Assembly: GCF_025061645.1 (NCBI RefSeq)
Contig: NZ_JANYMP010000022.1
Coordinates: forward strand, 86,072 to 150,071
DNA from: Umezawaea endophytica
GTDB lineage: Bacteria; Actinomycetota; Actinomycetes; Mycobacteriales; Pseudonocardiaceae
DNA: 64,000 nt
Direction: 5' to 3'
The notes beneath the pieces were generated by a model. It searched no databases. It saw only the letters and a program-made list of their open reading frames with translations, and was not told the DNA's origin. This document shows, in pieces, positions 1 through 7,861 of this stretch (position 1 is the stretch's first letter; each line of letters starts with the position of its first letter). Position numbers and translations under genes: made by a program.

Positions 1-35
1 AAACCCCCCACCGGATCTCCAGCGGTGGGGGGTTT
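1..35. terminator. Strong hairpin terminator at the window edge
   Basis: A perfect 13-bp inverted repeat (AAACCCCCCACCG at 1-13, its complement at 23-35) encloses a 9-nt loop. The A-tract on one side and T-tract on the other would let it work in both directions. It probably ends a gene lying just left of the window and insulates the gene that starts at 206. Nothing else is recognisable in 36-205. Confidence 0.8.
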
Positions 36-205
36 CGCGACTGTGGACTCCTGGCGCACCCCTCCAGCGCCGGGATTCCGCCCCCGGTGGAAGAGTGGGC
101 CGGGGACCTTCAAGAAATCTCAAAGGACCGTGACAGCGCGGCCGGTCGGCCGAATCCACGTGGAACCGCCCACCTCGCGCACGCCCACCTGGAACCATCC
201 CGGTC

Positions 206-952
206 ATGGTCCACCCGGTGAAACCGCGGCGCGTCGCCCTGCTCCTCGGCGTGATCGCCTCCCTGATCGGCCTGGGCCTCCTGCTGTCGCGCACGCCTGC
301 TGCGGAGTCCTCCGAACCTCCGCTGGGAAGCCCTCCCGCCGACCGCGGGAGCGCGGGCCCGGACTGGGTCGCCCAGCAGGTGCCGTGCACGCCGGGGCAG
401 GGCTGGGAGTTCAGCACCAGAGGTCTCGAAGATCCGGTCTTCCCGCTGGTCGACGCCGTGCGGGGCGTCGCGGGGTGGGCGAGGGTGAACCCCGGTCACA
501 CCTTCGTCGTCGGACCGAACAGCACCTCGGAGGGCTACTACGAGTACACGGTCGACTTCTTGGACACCGCGGGGAGCGGGCAGTTCCGGGTCCTCCGAGG
601 GCCGTTCGAGGGCACGCCGGTCGCGGTGGCGGACCACGAGGCCAACGCCACGGGTGACTGCGCCCCGGCTCGGAGGCTGGTCCGGCCCGACGGGACCGTG
701 CTCCAGCTCTACCCCGTCCACTCCAGCGAGCCCTTCGCGTCGTTGACCCAGACGATCCGGGTCTACACGCCGGGAGGAATGCGCTACGAGGTGGAGATGC
801 GCAACTTCGGCGCGAGCGCCTTGAACGGCACCATGACCCGGAAGTACAGCCGCGTCGGACCCGGCCGCGAGACCCTGCCGCTGGACGAGCGCCGGTTCGC
901 CGAGGCGGGGATCGCGTTCGCCGAGGCGGTTCCTCACGCTCGCCCGACCTGA
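206..952 (+). CDS. Exported or membrane-anchored protein of unknown function
   Basis: 248 aa. A short basic N-terminus (KPRR) is followed by one hydrophobic segment at about residues 9-27, then a Pro/Ser/Glu-rich linker, so the rest is predicted outside the membrane. There is no lipobox Cys, so it is either a signal peptide or an uncleaved anchor. The ectodomain has two Cys (about residues 61 and 152) that could form a disulfide. I recognise no family. The ATG at 206 puts the basic and hydrophobic stretch at the N-terminus, which supports this start. It lies 12 bp before the rhodanese gene and may be co-transcribed with it. Confidence 0.6.
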   Translation: MVHPVKPRRVALLLGVIASLIGLGLLLSRTPAAESSEPPLGSPPADRGSAGPDWVAQQVPCTPGQGWEFSTRGLEDPVFPLVDAVRGVAGWARVNPGHTFVVGPNSTSEGYYEYTVDFLDTAGSGQFRVLRGPFEGTPVAVADHEANATGDCAPARRLVRPDGTVLQLYPVHSSEPFASLTQTIRVYTPGGMRYEVEMRNFGASALNGTMTRKYSRVGPGRETLPLDERRFAEAGIAFAEAVPHARPT

Positions 953-964
953 CGACGTGGCACG

Positions 965-1312
965 ATGACGGGCGTGACCGTGCCGAACGTCGAAGTGTCC
1001 GAGGTCCCCGTCGAGCTGCCCGAGGGCAAGGTGCTGCTCGACGTGCGCGAAGCCGACGAGTGGGAGGCCGGGCACGCGCCCGACGCCCTGCACATCCCGA
1101 TGAGCGAGCTGGCAAGCAGGCTCGGGGAGCTGCCCGCCGACAGCGAGCTGTACGTGATCTGCCGCTCGGGCGGCCGGTCCGCCCGCGTCACCCAGTACCT
1201 CAACGCGAACGGCTGGGACGCCGTGAACGTCGACGGCGGCATGCAGCACTGGTCCGCCCAGGACCGCCCGCTCGTGGGCGGCGTCGGCGGCGCGGACCCC
1301 GAGGTCATCTGA
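965..1312 (+). CDS. Rhodanese-like single-domain sulfurtransferase
   Basis: 115 aa, one rhodanese fold and nothing else. The hallmarks are LLDVREADEW near residue 24, GHAPDALHIP near 36, and the active-site loop CRSGGRS with the catalytic Cys at 66. Family members carry a persulfide on this Cys and pass sulfane sulfur to a nucleophile such as cyanide, thiols or partner proteins; the physiological acceptor here is unknown. There is no signal peptide, so it is cytoplasmic. It sits between a secreted protein and a DUF4328 membrane protein with gaps of only 12 and 2 bp, suggesting one transcript. Family call is secure; role is not. Confidence 0.85.
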   Translation: MTGVTVPNVEVSEVPVELPEGKVLLDVREADEWEAGHAPDALHIPMSELASRLGELPADSELYVICRSGGRSARVTQYLNANGWDAVNVDGGMQHWSAQDRPLVGGVGGADPEVI

Positions 1313-1314
1313 TC

Positions 1315-2217
1315 ATGCAGCCGTTGCAGCCGATGCGCGTGGACTGGGTGGCGACCCCGCCTCCCGGTGCCTACCAGCGCAGGCTGCGGCGGTTCACGCC
1401 CCGCTACCAGGGGCCGCCGTCGTACCCCGTGCCGCCGAGGTGGGGTTTCCCGCTGCTCGCGTGGCGCTGGCCGACGTCGGTCATGGGCGACGCGGCGGTC
1501 CCCGTCTCGGTCGACCAGGTCCGCACCCGCGCCCGCGCCGCCGCGAACGCGCTGAGCCTCGCCGCCCTCACGGCCATCTGGGCCGCGGGCAGCGAGGTCT
1601 GGCGGTACGTGCTGCTCGCGCTCAGCCGGTACGGCGCCCTGTCACCCACCACCGTCGGCCTGTCCGACGCCATGGTCGTCTCGTCGGCCGTCGTGTCCTG
1701 GGTCGCGTCGGCGCTGGCCATCGTGCTCACGCTGCTGTGGCTGCGCCGGGCCAGGGACGCCGCGGCCGACGCGGCGGGCTACGCCCCGTCCCGCTCGGAC
1801 CTGCACGTCATCATCGGCCTGGTGGTGCCCGGCGTGAACCTCGTCGTGCCCGGATCGGTCGCGGCCGAACTGGAGCACGCCGCCCTCCGCGAACCGGCCG
1901 ACCGCCGCCCCAACCCGTCCAGGCTCCTGCGGATCTGGTGGGGCCTGTGGGTCATCACCGGCCTGTTCGTCGCCTTCACCCTGGTCTGGACGTTCCGCTC
2001 CAGCGTGCAGGCGCTGGCCGACGGCGTGCTGCTGCACGCGTTCGCCGACCTGCTCGCCGCCGCCGTCGCGATCACGACGATCCTGGTCGTCCGCCGCATC
2101 ACCACGCTGCTGCTGCCGGTCGACCCGTCGGCGGTGCGGTTCATGCGCGTGGTCGGCGTCAAGGACGCGCCCGAACCGCCGCTGCGCGCCGAGCGCTACG
2201 CCGGTTCGGCCCGCTAG
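1315..2217 (+). CDS. DUF4328-type multi-pass membrane protein
   Basis: 300 aa. A Pro/Arg-rich cytoplasmic N-terminus of about 60 residues is followed by several hydrophobic segments. The RAR motif after the second TM pair, the PGVNLVVPGSVAAELEHA stretch, and the WW/LW segment before the last TM pair match my memory of the actinobacterial DUF4328 family. Function unknown. The ATG at 1315 follows the rhodanese stop by 2 bp, so translation is probably coupled. The stop is a TAG inside the CTAG at 2214-2217, which also holds the stop of the opposing gene. Confidence 0.7.
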   Translation: MQPLQPMRVDWVATPPPGAYQRRLRRFTPRYQGPPSYPVPPRWGFPLLAWRWPTSVMGDAAVPVSVDQVRTRARAAANALSLAALTAIWAAGSEVWRYVLLALSRYGALSPTTVGLSDAMVVSSAVVSWVASALAIVLTLLWLRRARDAAADAAGYAPSRSDLHVIIGLVVPGVNLVVPGSVAAELEHAALREPADRRPNPSRLLRIWWGLWVITGLFVAFTLVWTFRSSVQALADGVLLHAFADLLAAAVAITTILVVRRITTLLLPVDPSAVRFMRVVGVKDAPEPPLRAERYAGSAR

Positions 2218-2471
2218 ACCACCTCGTTCTCCCAGTCGTCGGGCGCCCACAGCACGTCCACCGGGACCATCCGCGAGTAGTGCCGGACCGCCCGCTCGAC
2301 CGAGTCGTGCACCCCGAACATCGTCTTGCGCGTCTCCGGATCACGCCGGTACACGACGACGTCGGTCTCGTCGCCCTCGGTGATCCGCATGCCGAACGCG
2401 AACAGGGTGGCCTCATCGGTCACCAACGCGAAAAGGGTTGCCTCCATGAGGCCATCGTCCACTCGGGACAT
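2214..2471 (-). CDS. Small hypothetical protein
   Basis: 85 aa, acidic, no membrane segment or signal peptide, and no family recognised. The N-terminal region repeats an EATLFA/DEATLFA motif (residues about 10-24), which looks like a short internal duplication. A later Met (MEATLF, about residue 9) is a possible alternative start. It converges on the DUF4328 gene and shares a CTAG as a double stop with it. It is divergent from the XRE-DUF5753 regulator across an inverted repeat, which suggests control by that regulator. Codon bias supports a real gene. Confidence 0.55.
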   Translation of the reverse strand: MSRVDDGLMEATLFALVTDEATLFAFGMRITEGDETDVVVYRRDPETRKTMFGVHDSVERAVRHYSRMVPVDVLWAPDDWENEVV

Positions 2472-2495
2472 CCACTCGATCCGGTGAAGGAAAGT

Positions 2496-2518
2496 GGAAA
2501 TCCCGCTTCTGGATTTCC
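2496..2518. promoter_or_regulatory. Inverted repeat, probable operator of the XRE-DUF5753 regulator
   Basis: Perfect 8-bp arms GGAAATCC (2496-2503) and GGATTTCC (2511-2518) separated by 7 bp. The repeat covers the expected -35 region of the promoter whose -10 is CATACT at 2525-2530, and lies between two divergent genes. XRE-type regulators bind such repeats as dimers, so autoregulation is likely (inference). Confidence 0.5.
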
Positions 2519-2524
2519 CGTGGC

Positions 2525-2539
2525 CATACTCGGGTGATG
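2525..2539 (+). promoter_or_regulatory. -10 element with probable leaderless ATG start
   Basis: CATACT (5 of 6 to TATACT) at 2525-2530 is followed by a 6-nt spacer and ATG at 2537. No Shine-Dalgarno fits between, so a leaderless transcript beginning at or next to the ATG is the simplest reading. It also decides the start over the GTG at 2534. Confidence 0.4.
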
Positions 2540-3376
2540 CCGACGCGACCGCCGTTTCGCCGCCGCCGACTCGGGGCTCGACTCCAGGCGATGCGGGTCA
2601 GGGCGCGGATGACCCTCGACGACGCGGCGGCGGCCCTGGACAAGACGCGCAGCACCCTGCACCGCGTCGAGCAGGGCGAAACCCGCGCCGACATCCACCT
2701 GGTCCGCTCGATGATGGACCTCTACGACCAGTACGAACCCGACCTGGTCGAGCAGACCCGCCGCGCCGCGAAACCGGGCTGGTGGGTGTCGTACGGCTTG
2801 CAGGACACGGGGTACATCGACGTGGAAACCGAGGCATCGCACGTGCGGGAGTTCTGCCTGAGCTATGTCCCAGGTCTTCTCCAGACCGATGCGTACATGC
2901 GTGCCGTGTTCGAGGCACACCACCTCCAGCGCTCGGACCGGGAATTCGAGAACCAGGTCAAGGTGCGGCTGATCCGGCAGTTGCGGCTCACCGACTCGGA
3001 GGATTCGCTGGAACTGGTAGCACTGATCGATGAGGGGGTGCTGCGCAAGGAAGTCGGCGGAGTCAGCGTGATGCGCGGCCAGTTGCACCACCTACTGCTG
3101 GCAAGCCGGTTGGCTTCAGTGACCCTTCGGGTGTTGCCTGATCGCCTGGGCGCCCATCACGGCATGAACGGCGCGTTCATCGTGCTGGGGTTTCCCGAGT
3201 CAGATCCCGAGGTCCTCTACACCGAGTACGTCACCGGGTCACTGCACATCGAGGCAGACGCAGAGGTCAACGCTGCTAAACTTTTGTTCGAACACCTGCT
3301 ATCCAAGGCGCTGGATCCCGACAAGTCGGTCGCGCTGATCGAACGGGTGCTTGCCGAGCGCTTCGGCCCCGAGTGA
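2537..3376 (+). CDS. XRE-family transcriptional regulator with DUF5753 domain
   Basis: 279 aa. The N-terminal helix-turn-helix covers about residues 10-65 (recognition region DKTRSTLHRVEQGET). A DUF5753 domain of about 190 residues follows (EASHVREFCLSYVPGLLQT onward). This architecture belongs to the large actinobacterial family exemplified by BldB/WhiJ-associated regulators, which act with small DUF397 proteins; effectors are mostly unknown. Its stop TGA (3374-3376) lies 14 bp before the preferred DUF397 start, the canonical pair layout. The DNA-binding site is probably the inverted repeat just upstream. Third codon positions are slightly less G/C-rich than in neighbours from 2870 onward. 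Confidence 0.9.
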   Translation: MPTRPPFRRRRLGARLQAMRVRARMTLDDAAAALDKTRSTLHRVEQGETRADIHLVRSMMDLYDQYEPDLVEQTRRAAKPGWWVSYGLQDTGYIDVETEASHVREFCLSYVPGLLQTDAYMRAVFEAHHLQRSDREFENQVKVRLIRQLRLTDSEDSLELVALIDEGVLRKEVGGVSVMRGQLHHLLLASRLASVTLRVLPDRLGAHHGMNGAFIVLGFPESDPEVLYTEYVTGSLHIEADAEVNAAKLLFEHLLSKALDPDKSVALIERVLAERFGPE

Positions 3377-3378
3377 AA

Positions 3379-3390
3379 GAGGTGATCACA
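3379..3390 (+). promoter_or_regulatory. Near-perfect Shine-Dalgarno deciding the DUF397 start
   Basis: GAGGTGATC at 3379-3387 complements an extended stretch of the 16S rRNA tail and lies just before GTG 3391. This favours 3391 over the in-frame GTG at 3373 that overlaps the upstream stop as GTGA. Confidence 0.65.
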
Positions 3391-3636
3391 GTGTCTACTG
3401 TGGACTTCACCGGTGCGGTGTGGCGCAAGAGCAGTCGGAGCAGCGGTGCCAACAACAGCGCTTGTGTCGAAGTGACCTGGCGCAAGAGCAGCCGGAGCAA
3501 CGGCGGCAACAACGGCAACTGCGTCGAGGTCGCGTTCACCGGTCCCATGGTCGCCGTTCGGGATTCCAAGAACATCGCTACTGGTGTCCTGGCGTTCCCC
3601 GAGTCCTCCTGGTCGGCGTTCCTCAAGCACATCTAG
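3391..3636 (+). CDS. DUF397 protein with a duplicated signature motif
   Basis: 81 aa. The family has one N-terminal WRKSS..S...G..CVEV signature followed by VAVRDSK and a Trp-rich tail. Here the signature occurs twice in tandem, WRKSSRSSGANNSACVEV then WRKSSRSNGGNNGNCVEV, exactly 19 residues apart, before a single VAVRDSKN and the WSAFLKHI ending. DUF397 proteins are small partners of XRE-DUF5753 regulators, perhaps antagonists; their mechanism is not settled. The gene follows its regulator partner directly. The double motif makes it slightly longer than the usual 60-70 aa. Confidence 0.85.
   Translation: MSTVDFTGAVWRKSSRSSGANNSACVEVTWRKSSRSNGGNNGNCVEVAFTGPMVAVRDSKNIATGVLAFPESSWSAFLKHI
3421..3534 (+). 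repeat. 57-bp tandem duplication inside the DUF397 gene
   Basis: Units 3421-3477 and 3478-3534 both begin TGGCGCAAGAGCAG and end in a Cys-Val-Glu-Val codon run. The differences are mostly third-position or conservative, so the duplication is not brand new and has stayed in frame. Confidence 0.85.
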
Positions 3637-3687
3637 CGTCCAACTCGCGGATACCCCGCGGCCACCTCGGTCTGCCACGGTGGGTCC

Positions 3688-4692
3688 ATGCGGGCACTCG
3701 TGGCGGCTGTCGTGATCGGTTTGCTGGTTCCCGGCGTCGCGGACGCCCACGGGCGTTCGTTCGACCTCCAGGCCCACCGGGGTGGGATCGGGTTGACCGT
3801 CGAGAGCACGTTGGCGGCGTTCGACAAGGCGCTTGGCGTCGGTGTGACGACGCTGGAGCTGGACATCCAGATCACCTCCGACGGCCGCGAAGTCGTGACG
3901 CACGACCGGAAGACCAACCCGGCGAAGTGCGTCGACACGGCGCCCGCCACGCCCGGTGACCCGGCGTTCCCGTACGCGGGCAAGTACGTGCGGGACCTGA
4001 CGTTCGCGCAGGTCCGCACGCTCGACTGCGGGTCCCGCCGCTGGGAGCAGTACCCGGACCAGGAGCTGTCGCCCGGCGCGAGGATGCCGACGCTGCGGGA
4101 GGTCTTCGACCTCGCGCGCCGCCACCACGCGCGTGACATCCGCTTCAACATCGAGACCAAGGTCGAAGCCGCCGCACCGCAGGAAACCGCGCCGCGGGAG
4201 CAGTTCGTCCAGGTGGCCGCCCGCGAGATCCGGCGTTCCGGCTACCTGCGCAACGTCACCGTGCAGAGCTTCGACTGGGGCGCCCTGATGCGGATGCGCC
4301 AGGTGGAACCCCGCATCGCGCTGGTGGCCCTGACCCAGCCGGAGTTCCTGCGCCCCGGCTCGCCGTGGCTCGGCGGCCTCGACCTAGCCGATTTCGGCGG
4401 CAGTCCCGTCAAAGCCGTGAAGAGCTTCGGTGCCAGCGCTCTCTCGCCGGTCCACGGCAACCCGCAGGGCGGCAAGGTCGGCGACCCGGACTACGTCCCG
4501 TTCACCACGAAGGCCCTCGTCGACGAGGCCCACCGCGCCCACCTCGAGGTGATCCCGTGGACCGTCAACGACCCGGCGACGATGAACAAGCTGATCGACG
4601 ACGGCGTGGACGGCCTGATCACCGACTACCCGGACCGCCTCCGCGAAGTCCTGTCCGATCGGGGCTTCAGGCTCCCGCGCCGGTACCCGTGA
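3688..4692 (+). CDS. Secreted glycerophosphodiester phosphodiesterase
   Basis: 334 aa. A signal peptide (about residues 1-20, ending GVADA-HG) precedes a GDPD TIM barrel. AHRGG near residue 29, ESTLAAF near 39, the metal-binding ELDIQ segment and THDRKTN are the family catalytic signatures. NIETK, QSFDW and PWTVN mark later barrel strands. It would hydrolyse glycerophosphodiesters released from phospholipids or teichoic-type polymers to glycerol 3-phosphate and an alcohol outside the cell. The last 26 bp overlap the 3' end of the convergent P450 gene. A second, cytoplasmic GDPD lies at 6004. Confidence 0.88.
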   Translation: MRALVAAVVIGLLVPGVADAHGRSFDLQAHRGGIGLTVESTLAAFDKALGVGVTTLELDIQITSDGREVVTHDRKTNPAKCVDTAPATPGDPAFPYAGKYVRDLTFAQVRTLDCGSRRWEQYPDQELSPGARMPTLREVFDLARRHHARDIRFNIETKVEAAAPQETAPREQFVQVAAREIRRSGYLRNVTVQSFDWGALMRMRQVEPRIALVALTQPEFLRPGSPWLGGLDLADFGGSPVKAVKSFGASALSPVHGNPQGGKVGDPDYVPFTTKALVDEAHRAHLEVIPWTVNDPATMNKLIDDGVDGLITDYPDRLREVLSDRGFRLPRRYP

Positions 4693-5878
4693 GCCGCAGC
4701 TCGTGCAGGCCGCGGATGACGAACTCCGCGCGCCTGCGCGGTTCGGCGGCCAGTTCCGCGCCGGGTAGCTTGCGCGCCAACGCGCTCAGCGCGGCCTCGA
4801 CCTCGATGCGGGCCAGCGGCGCGCCGAGGCAGTAGTGGATGCCGGCGCCGAAACCCAGGTGCTGGTTGGGGAAGCGGCCGATGTCGAGCGTCTCGGGCTT
4901 GGCGAACACCAGCGGGTCGTGGGCGGCGGCGCCGAGCAGTGCGGCGATCTTGTCGCCCTCCCGCAACCGGTACCCGGCGATCTCGACGTCGGCGGTCGCG
5001 GTGCGCTCGAAGAGCTGCAACGGCGAGTCGAAGCGGATCAGCTCCTCGGCAGCGGTGGGCATCAGCGACGGGTCGGCGAGGAGCCTGCGCCACTGGTCGG
5101 GGTGGTGCATGAGGGCCAGGACGCCGTTGCCGACGACGTTCACGGTGGCCTCGTGGCCCGCCATGAGCAGCAGCACGGCGGTGGCGACCAGCTCGTCCTC
5201 GGTCAGCTTGCCGCCGTCGGTGTCGGTCACCGCGACGAGGTCGCTGACCAGGTCGGCGCCGGGGCTCCTGCGGCGCAGGGCGATCAGCTCGCGCAGGTAG
5301 GCGACGAACTCGGTGGACGCGCGTTCGGCGGCGTCCTTCCTGTCCTGCGGCAGGTCGAACTCGTACATCTTGACGATCGCGTTCGACCACGGCTGGAGCA
5401 GCGACCGCTCGGACGTGGGCACGCCCAGCAGTTCCGCGATCACCTCGACCGGCAGCGGCGCGGCGACGTGGGCCAGCAGGTCCGCCGAGCCCTCGTCCTC
5501 GACCTGCGCGCACAGCTCGTCGACCAGCCGGTCGGCCAGGTCGGCGATCCACGGTCTCAGCCGCTCCACGTGACCGCGGCCGAACGCGGCGGCGACCAGC
5601 CTGCGCAGCCTGCCGTGGGTCGGGGGCTCGTTCTCCAGCAGCGAGTTCCGGTGCAGGAGGTTGAACGAGGTGAACGCCTCGACGGGCTTCACGTCCGACC
5701 AGACGCGGCCGAGCGAGCGGTGGCGCAGCACGGCCGAACCGGCGGCGTGCGACACGGTGACCGCGATGCCCATGTCCTCGTGCCAGTGCACCTCGCCGCG
5801 CTCGCGCAGGGCGGCGAACACGGGGTAGGGGTCGGCGATGAACGCCGGGTCCCGCTGGTCGAATACGACACTGGTCAC
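4667..5878 (-). CDS. Cytochrome P450
   Basis: 403 aa, a typical soluble bacterial class I P450. The I-helix has AGHEAT at 240-245 with the usual acid/Thr pair, the K-helix EXXR is EELIR near 279, and the haem loop is FGAGIHYCLGAPLAR with the Cys ligand at 350. It needs ferredoxin and a reductase, neither of which is adjacent, so redox partners must be encoded elsewhere. The substrate cannot be read from sequence. ATG 5878 lies 125 bp from the divergent GDPD gene. It is an isolated gene, not part of an obvious biosynthetic cluster. Confidence 0.92.
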   Translation of the reverse strand: MTSVVFDQRDPAFIADPYPVFAALRERGEVHWHEDMGIAVTVSHAAGSAVLRHRSLGRVWSDVKPVEAFTSFNLLHRNSLLENEPPTHGRLRRLVAAAFGRGHVERLRPWIADLADRLVDELCAQVEDEGSADLLAHVAAPLPVEVIAELLGVPTSERSLLQPWSNAIVKMYEFDLPQDRKDAAERASTEFVAYLRELIALRRRSPGADLVSDLVAVTDTDGGKLTEDELVATAVLLLMAGHEATVNVVGNGVLALMHHPDQWRRLLADPSLMPTAAEELIRFDSPLQLFERTATADVEIAGYRLREGDKIAALLGAAAHDPLVFAKPETLDIGRFPNQHLGFGAGIHYCLGAPLARIEVEAALSALARKLPGAELAAEPRRRAEFVIRGLHELRLTGTGAGA

Positions 5879-6003
5879 GACCGGAACGCTATGTCGTCGA
5901 CCTGCGATAGTCCACGCGATGTGCTTGTCAGCTCAAATAGTTATCGTCCGGTTCACCTGCTACGAGTTGACCGCGAGCCGCAGGTCACGGACAGTTTCTC
6001 CTC

Positions 6004-6783
6004 GTGTCACCTCTCGTCGTCGCGCACCGCGGCGCCTCAGCGCACAGGGCCGAGCTCACGTTGGCGGCCTACGAACTAGCGATCGAGCAGGGTGCGGACG
6101 GGATCGAGTGCGACGTCCGGCTCACCGCCGACGGCCACCTGGTCTGCATCCACGACGACGTCGTGGACCGCACCTCCTCCGGCACCGGCCGGGTCAGCGA
6201 GATGACCCTGGCGCAACTGTCCGAACTGGACTTCGGGAGCTGGTACGACAACGAGCCGCAGCGCGTGCTGACGTTCGACGCGCTGCTCGACCTGGTGACG
6301 TCCTCGCGCCCGGACCTGAAGCTGTTCGTGGAGTCGAAGCACCCCGCGCGCTTCCCCGGCCGGATCGAGTGGAAGGTCGCCGCGACGCTGGGCAGGTACG
6401 GGCTGTCGAAGCCCGAGACCAAGGACGACGCGCGGGTGGTGATGATGTCGTTCTCCACGCTGGCCGTGCGCAAGCTGCGCGAGTACGCGCCGCGCCTGCC
6501 GACCGTGCAGCTCATCGAGAACATGGGGAAGCAGGGCCGGGACGGCTGGCTGCCGCCGTGGGCCGACTACGCGGGGCCCGGCGTGGACCTGGTGCGCGCC
6601 GATCCGGGTTACGTGGAGCGCTGCCGCGCCCAGGGGCACGACACGTACGTCTGGACGGTCGACGCGCCGGAGGACGTCGAGCTGTGCCGCGACCTCGGGG
6701 TGCGGTTCCTGGCCACGAACTCGCCCATCAAGACCCGTGAGCACCTCGCGGGCGAGGGGGAAAGCTCCGCCCAACTCGGATGA
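6004..6783 (+). CDS. glpQ1: Cytoplasmic glycerophosphodiester phosphodiesterase, GlpQ1-like
   Basis: 259 aa, GTG start, no signal peptide. AHRGASAHRAELTLAAYE replaces the usual PENT with RAEL; next come the ECDVRLT metal-site segment, CIHDD and the C-terminal YVWTVD strand. This matches my memory of mycobacterial GlpQ1 (Rv3842c), as does the nearby ferritin gene. The enzyme would recycle glycerophosphodiesters inside the cell. The SEC-C protein gene follows after 57 bp and may share the transcript. Symbol assigned from family memory and synteny, so treat as probable. Confidence 0.85.
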   Translation: MSPLVVAHRGASAHRAELTLAAYELAIEQGADGIECDVRLTADGHLVCIHDDVVDRTSSGTGRVSEMTLAQLSELDFGSWYDNEPQRVLTFDALLDLVTSSRPDLKLFVESKHPARFPGRIEWKVAATLGRYGLSKPETKDDARVVMMSFSTLAVRKLREYAPRLPTVQLIENMGKQGRDGWLPPWADYAGPGVDLVRADPGYVERCRAQGHDTYVWTVDAPEDVELCRDLGVRFLATNSPIKTREHLAGEGESSAQLG

Positions 6784-6840
6784 GCAGGTCGCGGTCGGAT
6801 AACTTTGCGCACTGAACTGCGAGCGCGAGGAGGGCCAACG

Positions 6841-7791
6841 GTGGCCAAGCGGACGGCCGTGAAGAACGCTGCGAAGCCGACTGACGGGGTCAACCCCCGC
6901 CAGCCGTGCCCGTGCGGCTCCGGCAAGAGGTACAAGGCCTGCCACGGCTCCGAAGGCGGCCCCGGCGACGTGATGGTGTCCCGTCCGTTCGAGGGACTGG
7001 CCTCGGAGTGCGAGCTCATCGCGCTGCGCGAGTTCGTGCCCGCGGCGACGGTGAAGCTGCCGCTCGTCAAGGGCGACCGCGAGATCACCCTCGCCACGGT
7101 GCTGCCGATGGCGGCGGCCGGTCTGGTGCGCGGCGACGGCACGGCGTTCGTCGGCCTCCAGGTGCAGATCAGGTCCGGCGACATCAGCCGCGACCTGGCC
7201 CGCGCCATCCAGTGGGCCGAGGCCGCCGAGGTCGGTGAGGCGCTGTCCGTCGTCGGCCCCGACAACGGCGAGAACCCCGGCCGCCTCCAGGACATCCTGG
7301 ACGTCGACGCCGAGCTGAGCCCCGAGCTGCACGACGACTTCGCCTGGTGGATGCCGCCGGACAACCAGCCCACCGGCGAGGTGGCGCTGTCGCTGGAGCG
7401 GGCGAACTCGGCGATCCTGCCGACCGCGCGCGTCGACGCCCCCGGCGTGAAGGCGGCCTACTGGGTCGACGCGGGCGACAAGGCGCACCTGCGCTGGGTC
7501 CGCCCGGAGGCCGAGGAGAAGCTGCTCAACGCGATGGCGCGCCTGCACGTGCGCGGCGAGCTGGACCTGGGCGAGGGCTCCCGCTACGCGGGCTCGTTCC
7601 GCGCGCACGGCCTGGTCGTGCCGGTGTGGGACCTGGACCGAGAGCTGCACTCCTCCGAGTGGGCCGGTCCCGCCGAGGCGCTGGGCAAGCGCCTGCTCGA
7701 CGCGCTGGCCAGCGTGGAGGCCGAGCCGATCACCGACGCCGAGCGGCGGGCCCGCGAGGGTCTGCGCGGCCGTCAGATCACCCTTCGCTAG
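6841..7791 (+). CDS. SEC-C motif protein, DUF5926-like
   Basis: 316 aa. A basic N-terminus (AKRTAVKNAAK) is followed by a SEC-C zinc motif CPCGSGKRYKACHG at about residues 22-35 (Cys, Cys, Cys, His ligands). A 270-residue domain follows that I associate with the actinobacterial DUF5926 family. SEC-C motifs occur in SecA tails and in nucleic-acid or ribosome-associated proteins; no enzymatic motif is visible. The GTG at 6841 has AGGAGGG 8 nt upstream and is preferred over the upstream in-frame start at 6805. A hairpin terminator follows at 7797-7827. Confidence 0.8.
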   Translation: MAKRTAVKNAAKPTDGVNPRQPCPCGSGKRYKACHGSEGGPGDVMVSRPFEGLASECELIALREFVPAATVKLPLVKGDREITLATVLPMAAAGLVRGDGTAFVGLQVQIRSGDISRDLARAIQWAEAAEVGEALSVVGPDNGENPGRLQDILDVDAELSPELHDDFAWWMPPDNQPTGEVALSLERANSAILPTARVDAPGVKAAYWVDAGDKAHLRWVRPEAEEKLLNAMARLHVRGELDLGEGSRYAGSFRAHGLVVPVWDLDRELHSSEWAGPAEALGKRLLDALASVEAEPITDAERRAREGLRGRQITLR

Positions 7792-7796
7792 CCGAC

Positions 7797-7827
7797 ACCT
7801 CGGGGAGCGGTCCATGCTCCCCGAGGT
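7797..7827 (+). terminator. Hairpin terminator of the SEC-C gene
   Basis: A perfect 12-bp stem (ACCTCGGGGAGC with its complement) closes a 7-nt loop, starting 5 bp after the stop codon. Its right arm runs directly into the first DnaA box. Confidence 0.8.
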
Positions 7828-7861
7828 TGTCCACAACGTTGTCCACAGGGGGTGTGGATAA
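7827..7861. promoter_or_regulatory. Cluster of three DnaA boxes
   Basis: TTGTCCACA at 7827-7835 and 7839-7847 are exact matches to the actinobacterial DnaA-box consensus. TGTGGATAA at 7853-7861 is the reverse complement of the E. coli consensus TTATCCACA. The third box abuts the GTG start of the DUF952 gene at 7862, so DnaA binding could affect that gene. No dnaA, dnaN or long AT-rich unwinding region accompanies the cluster. Confidence 0.65.

Noticed and set aside
2537-3636. Prophage remnant
   Set aside because: XRE-DUF5753/DUF397 pairs are chromosomal regulators in actinobacteria; no integrase, capsid or att site is present.
7827-7861. An origin of replication
   Set aside because: Only three boxes, no dnaA, dnaN or gyrB nearby and no AT-rich unwinding element; a titration or regulatory cluster fits better.
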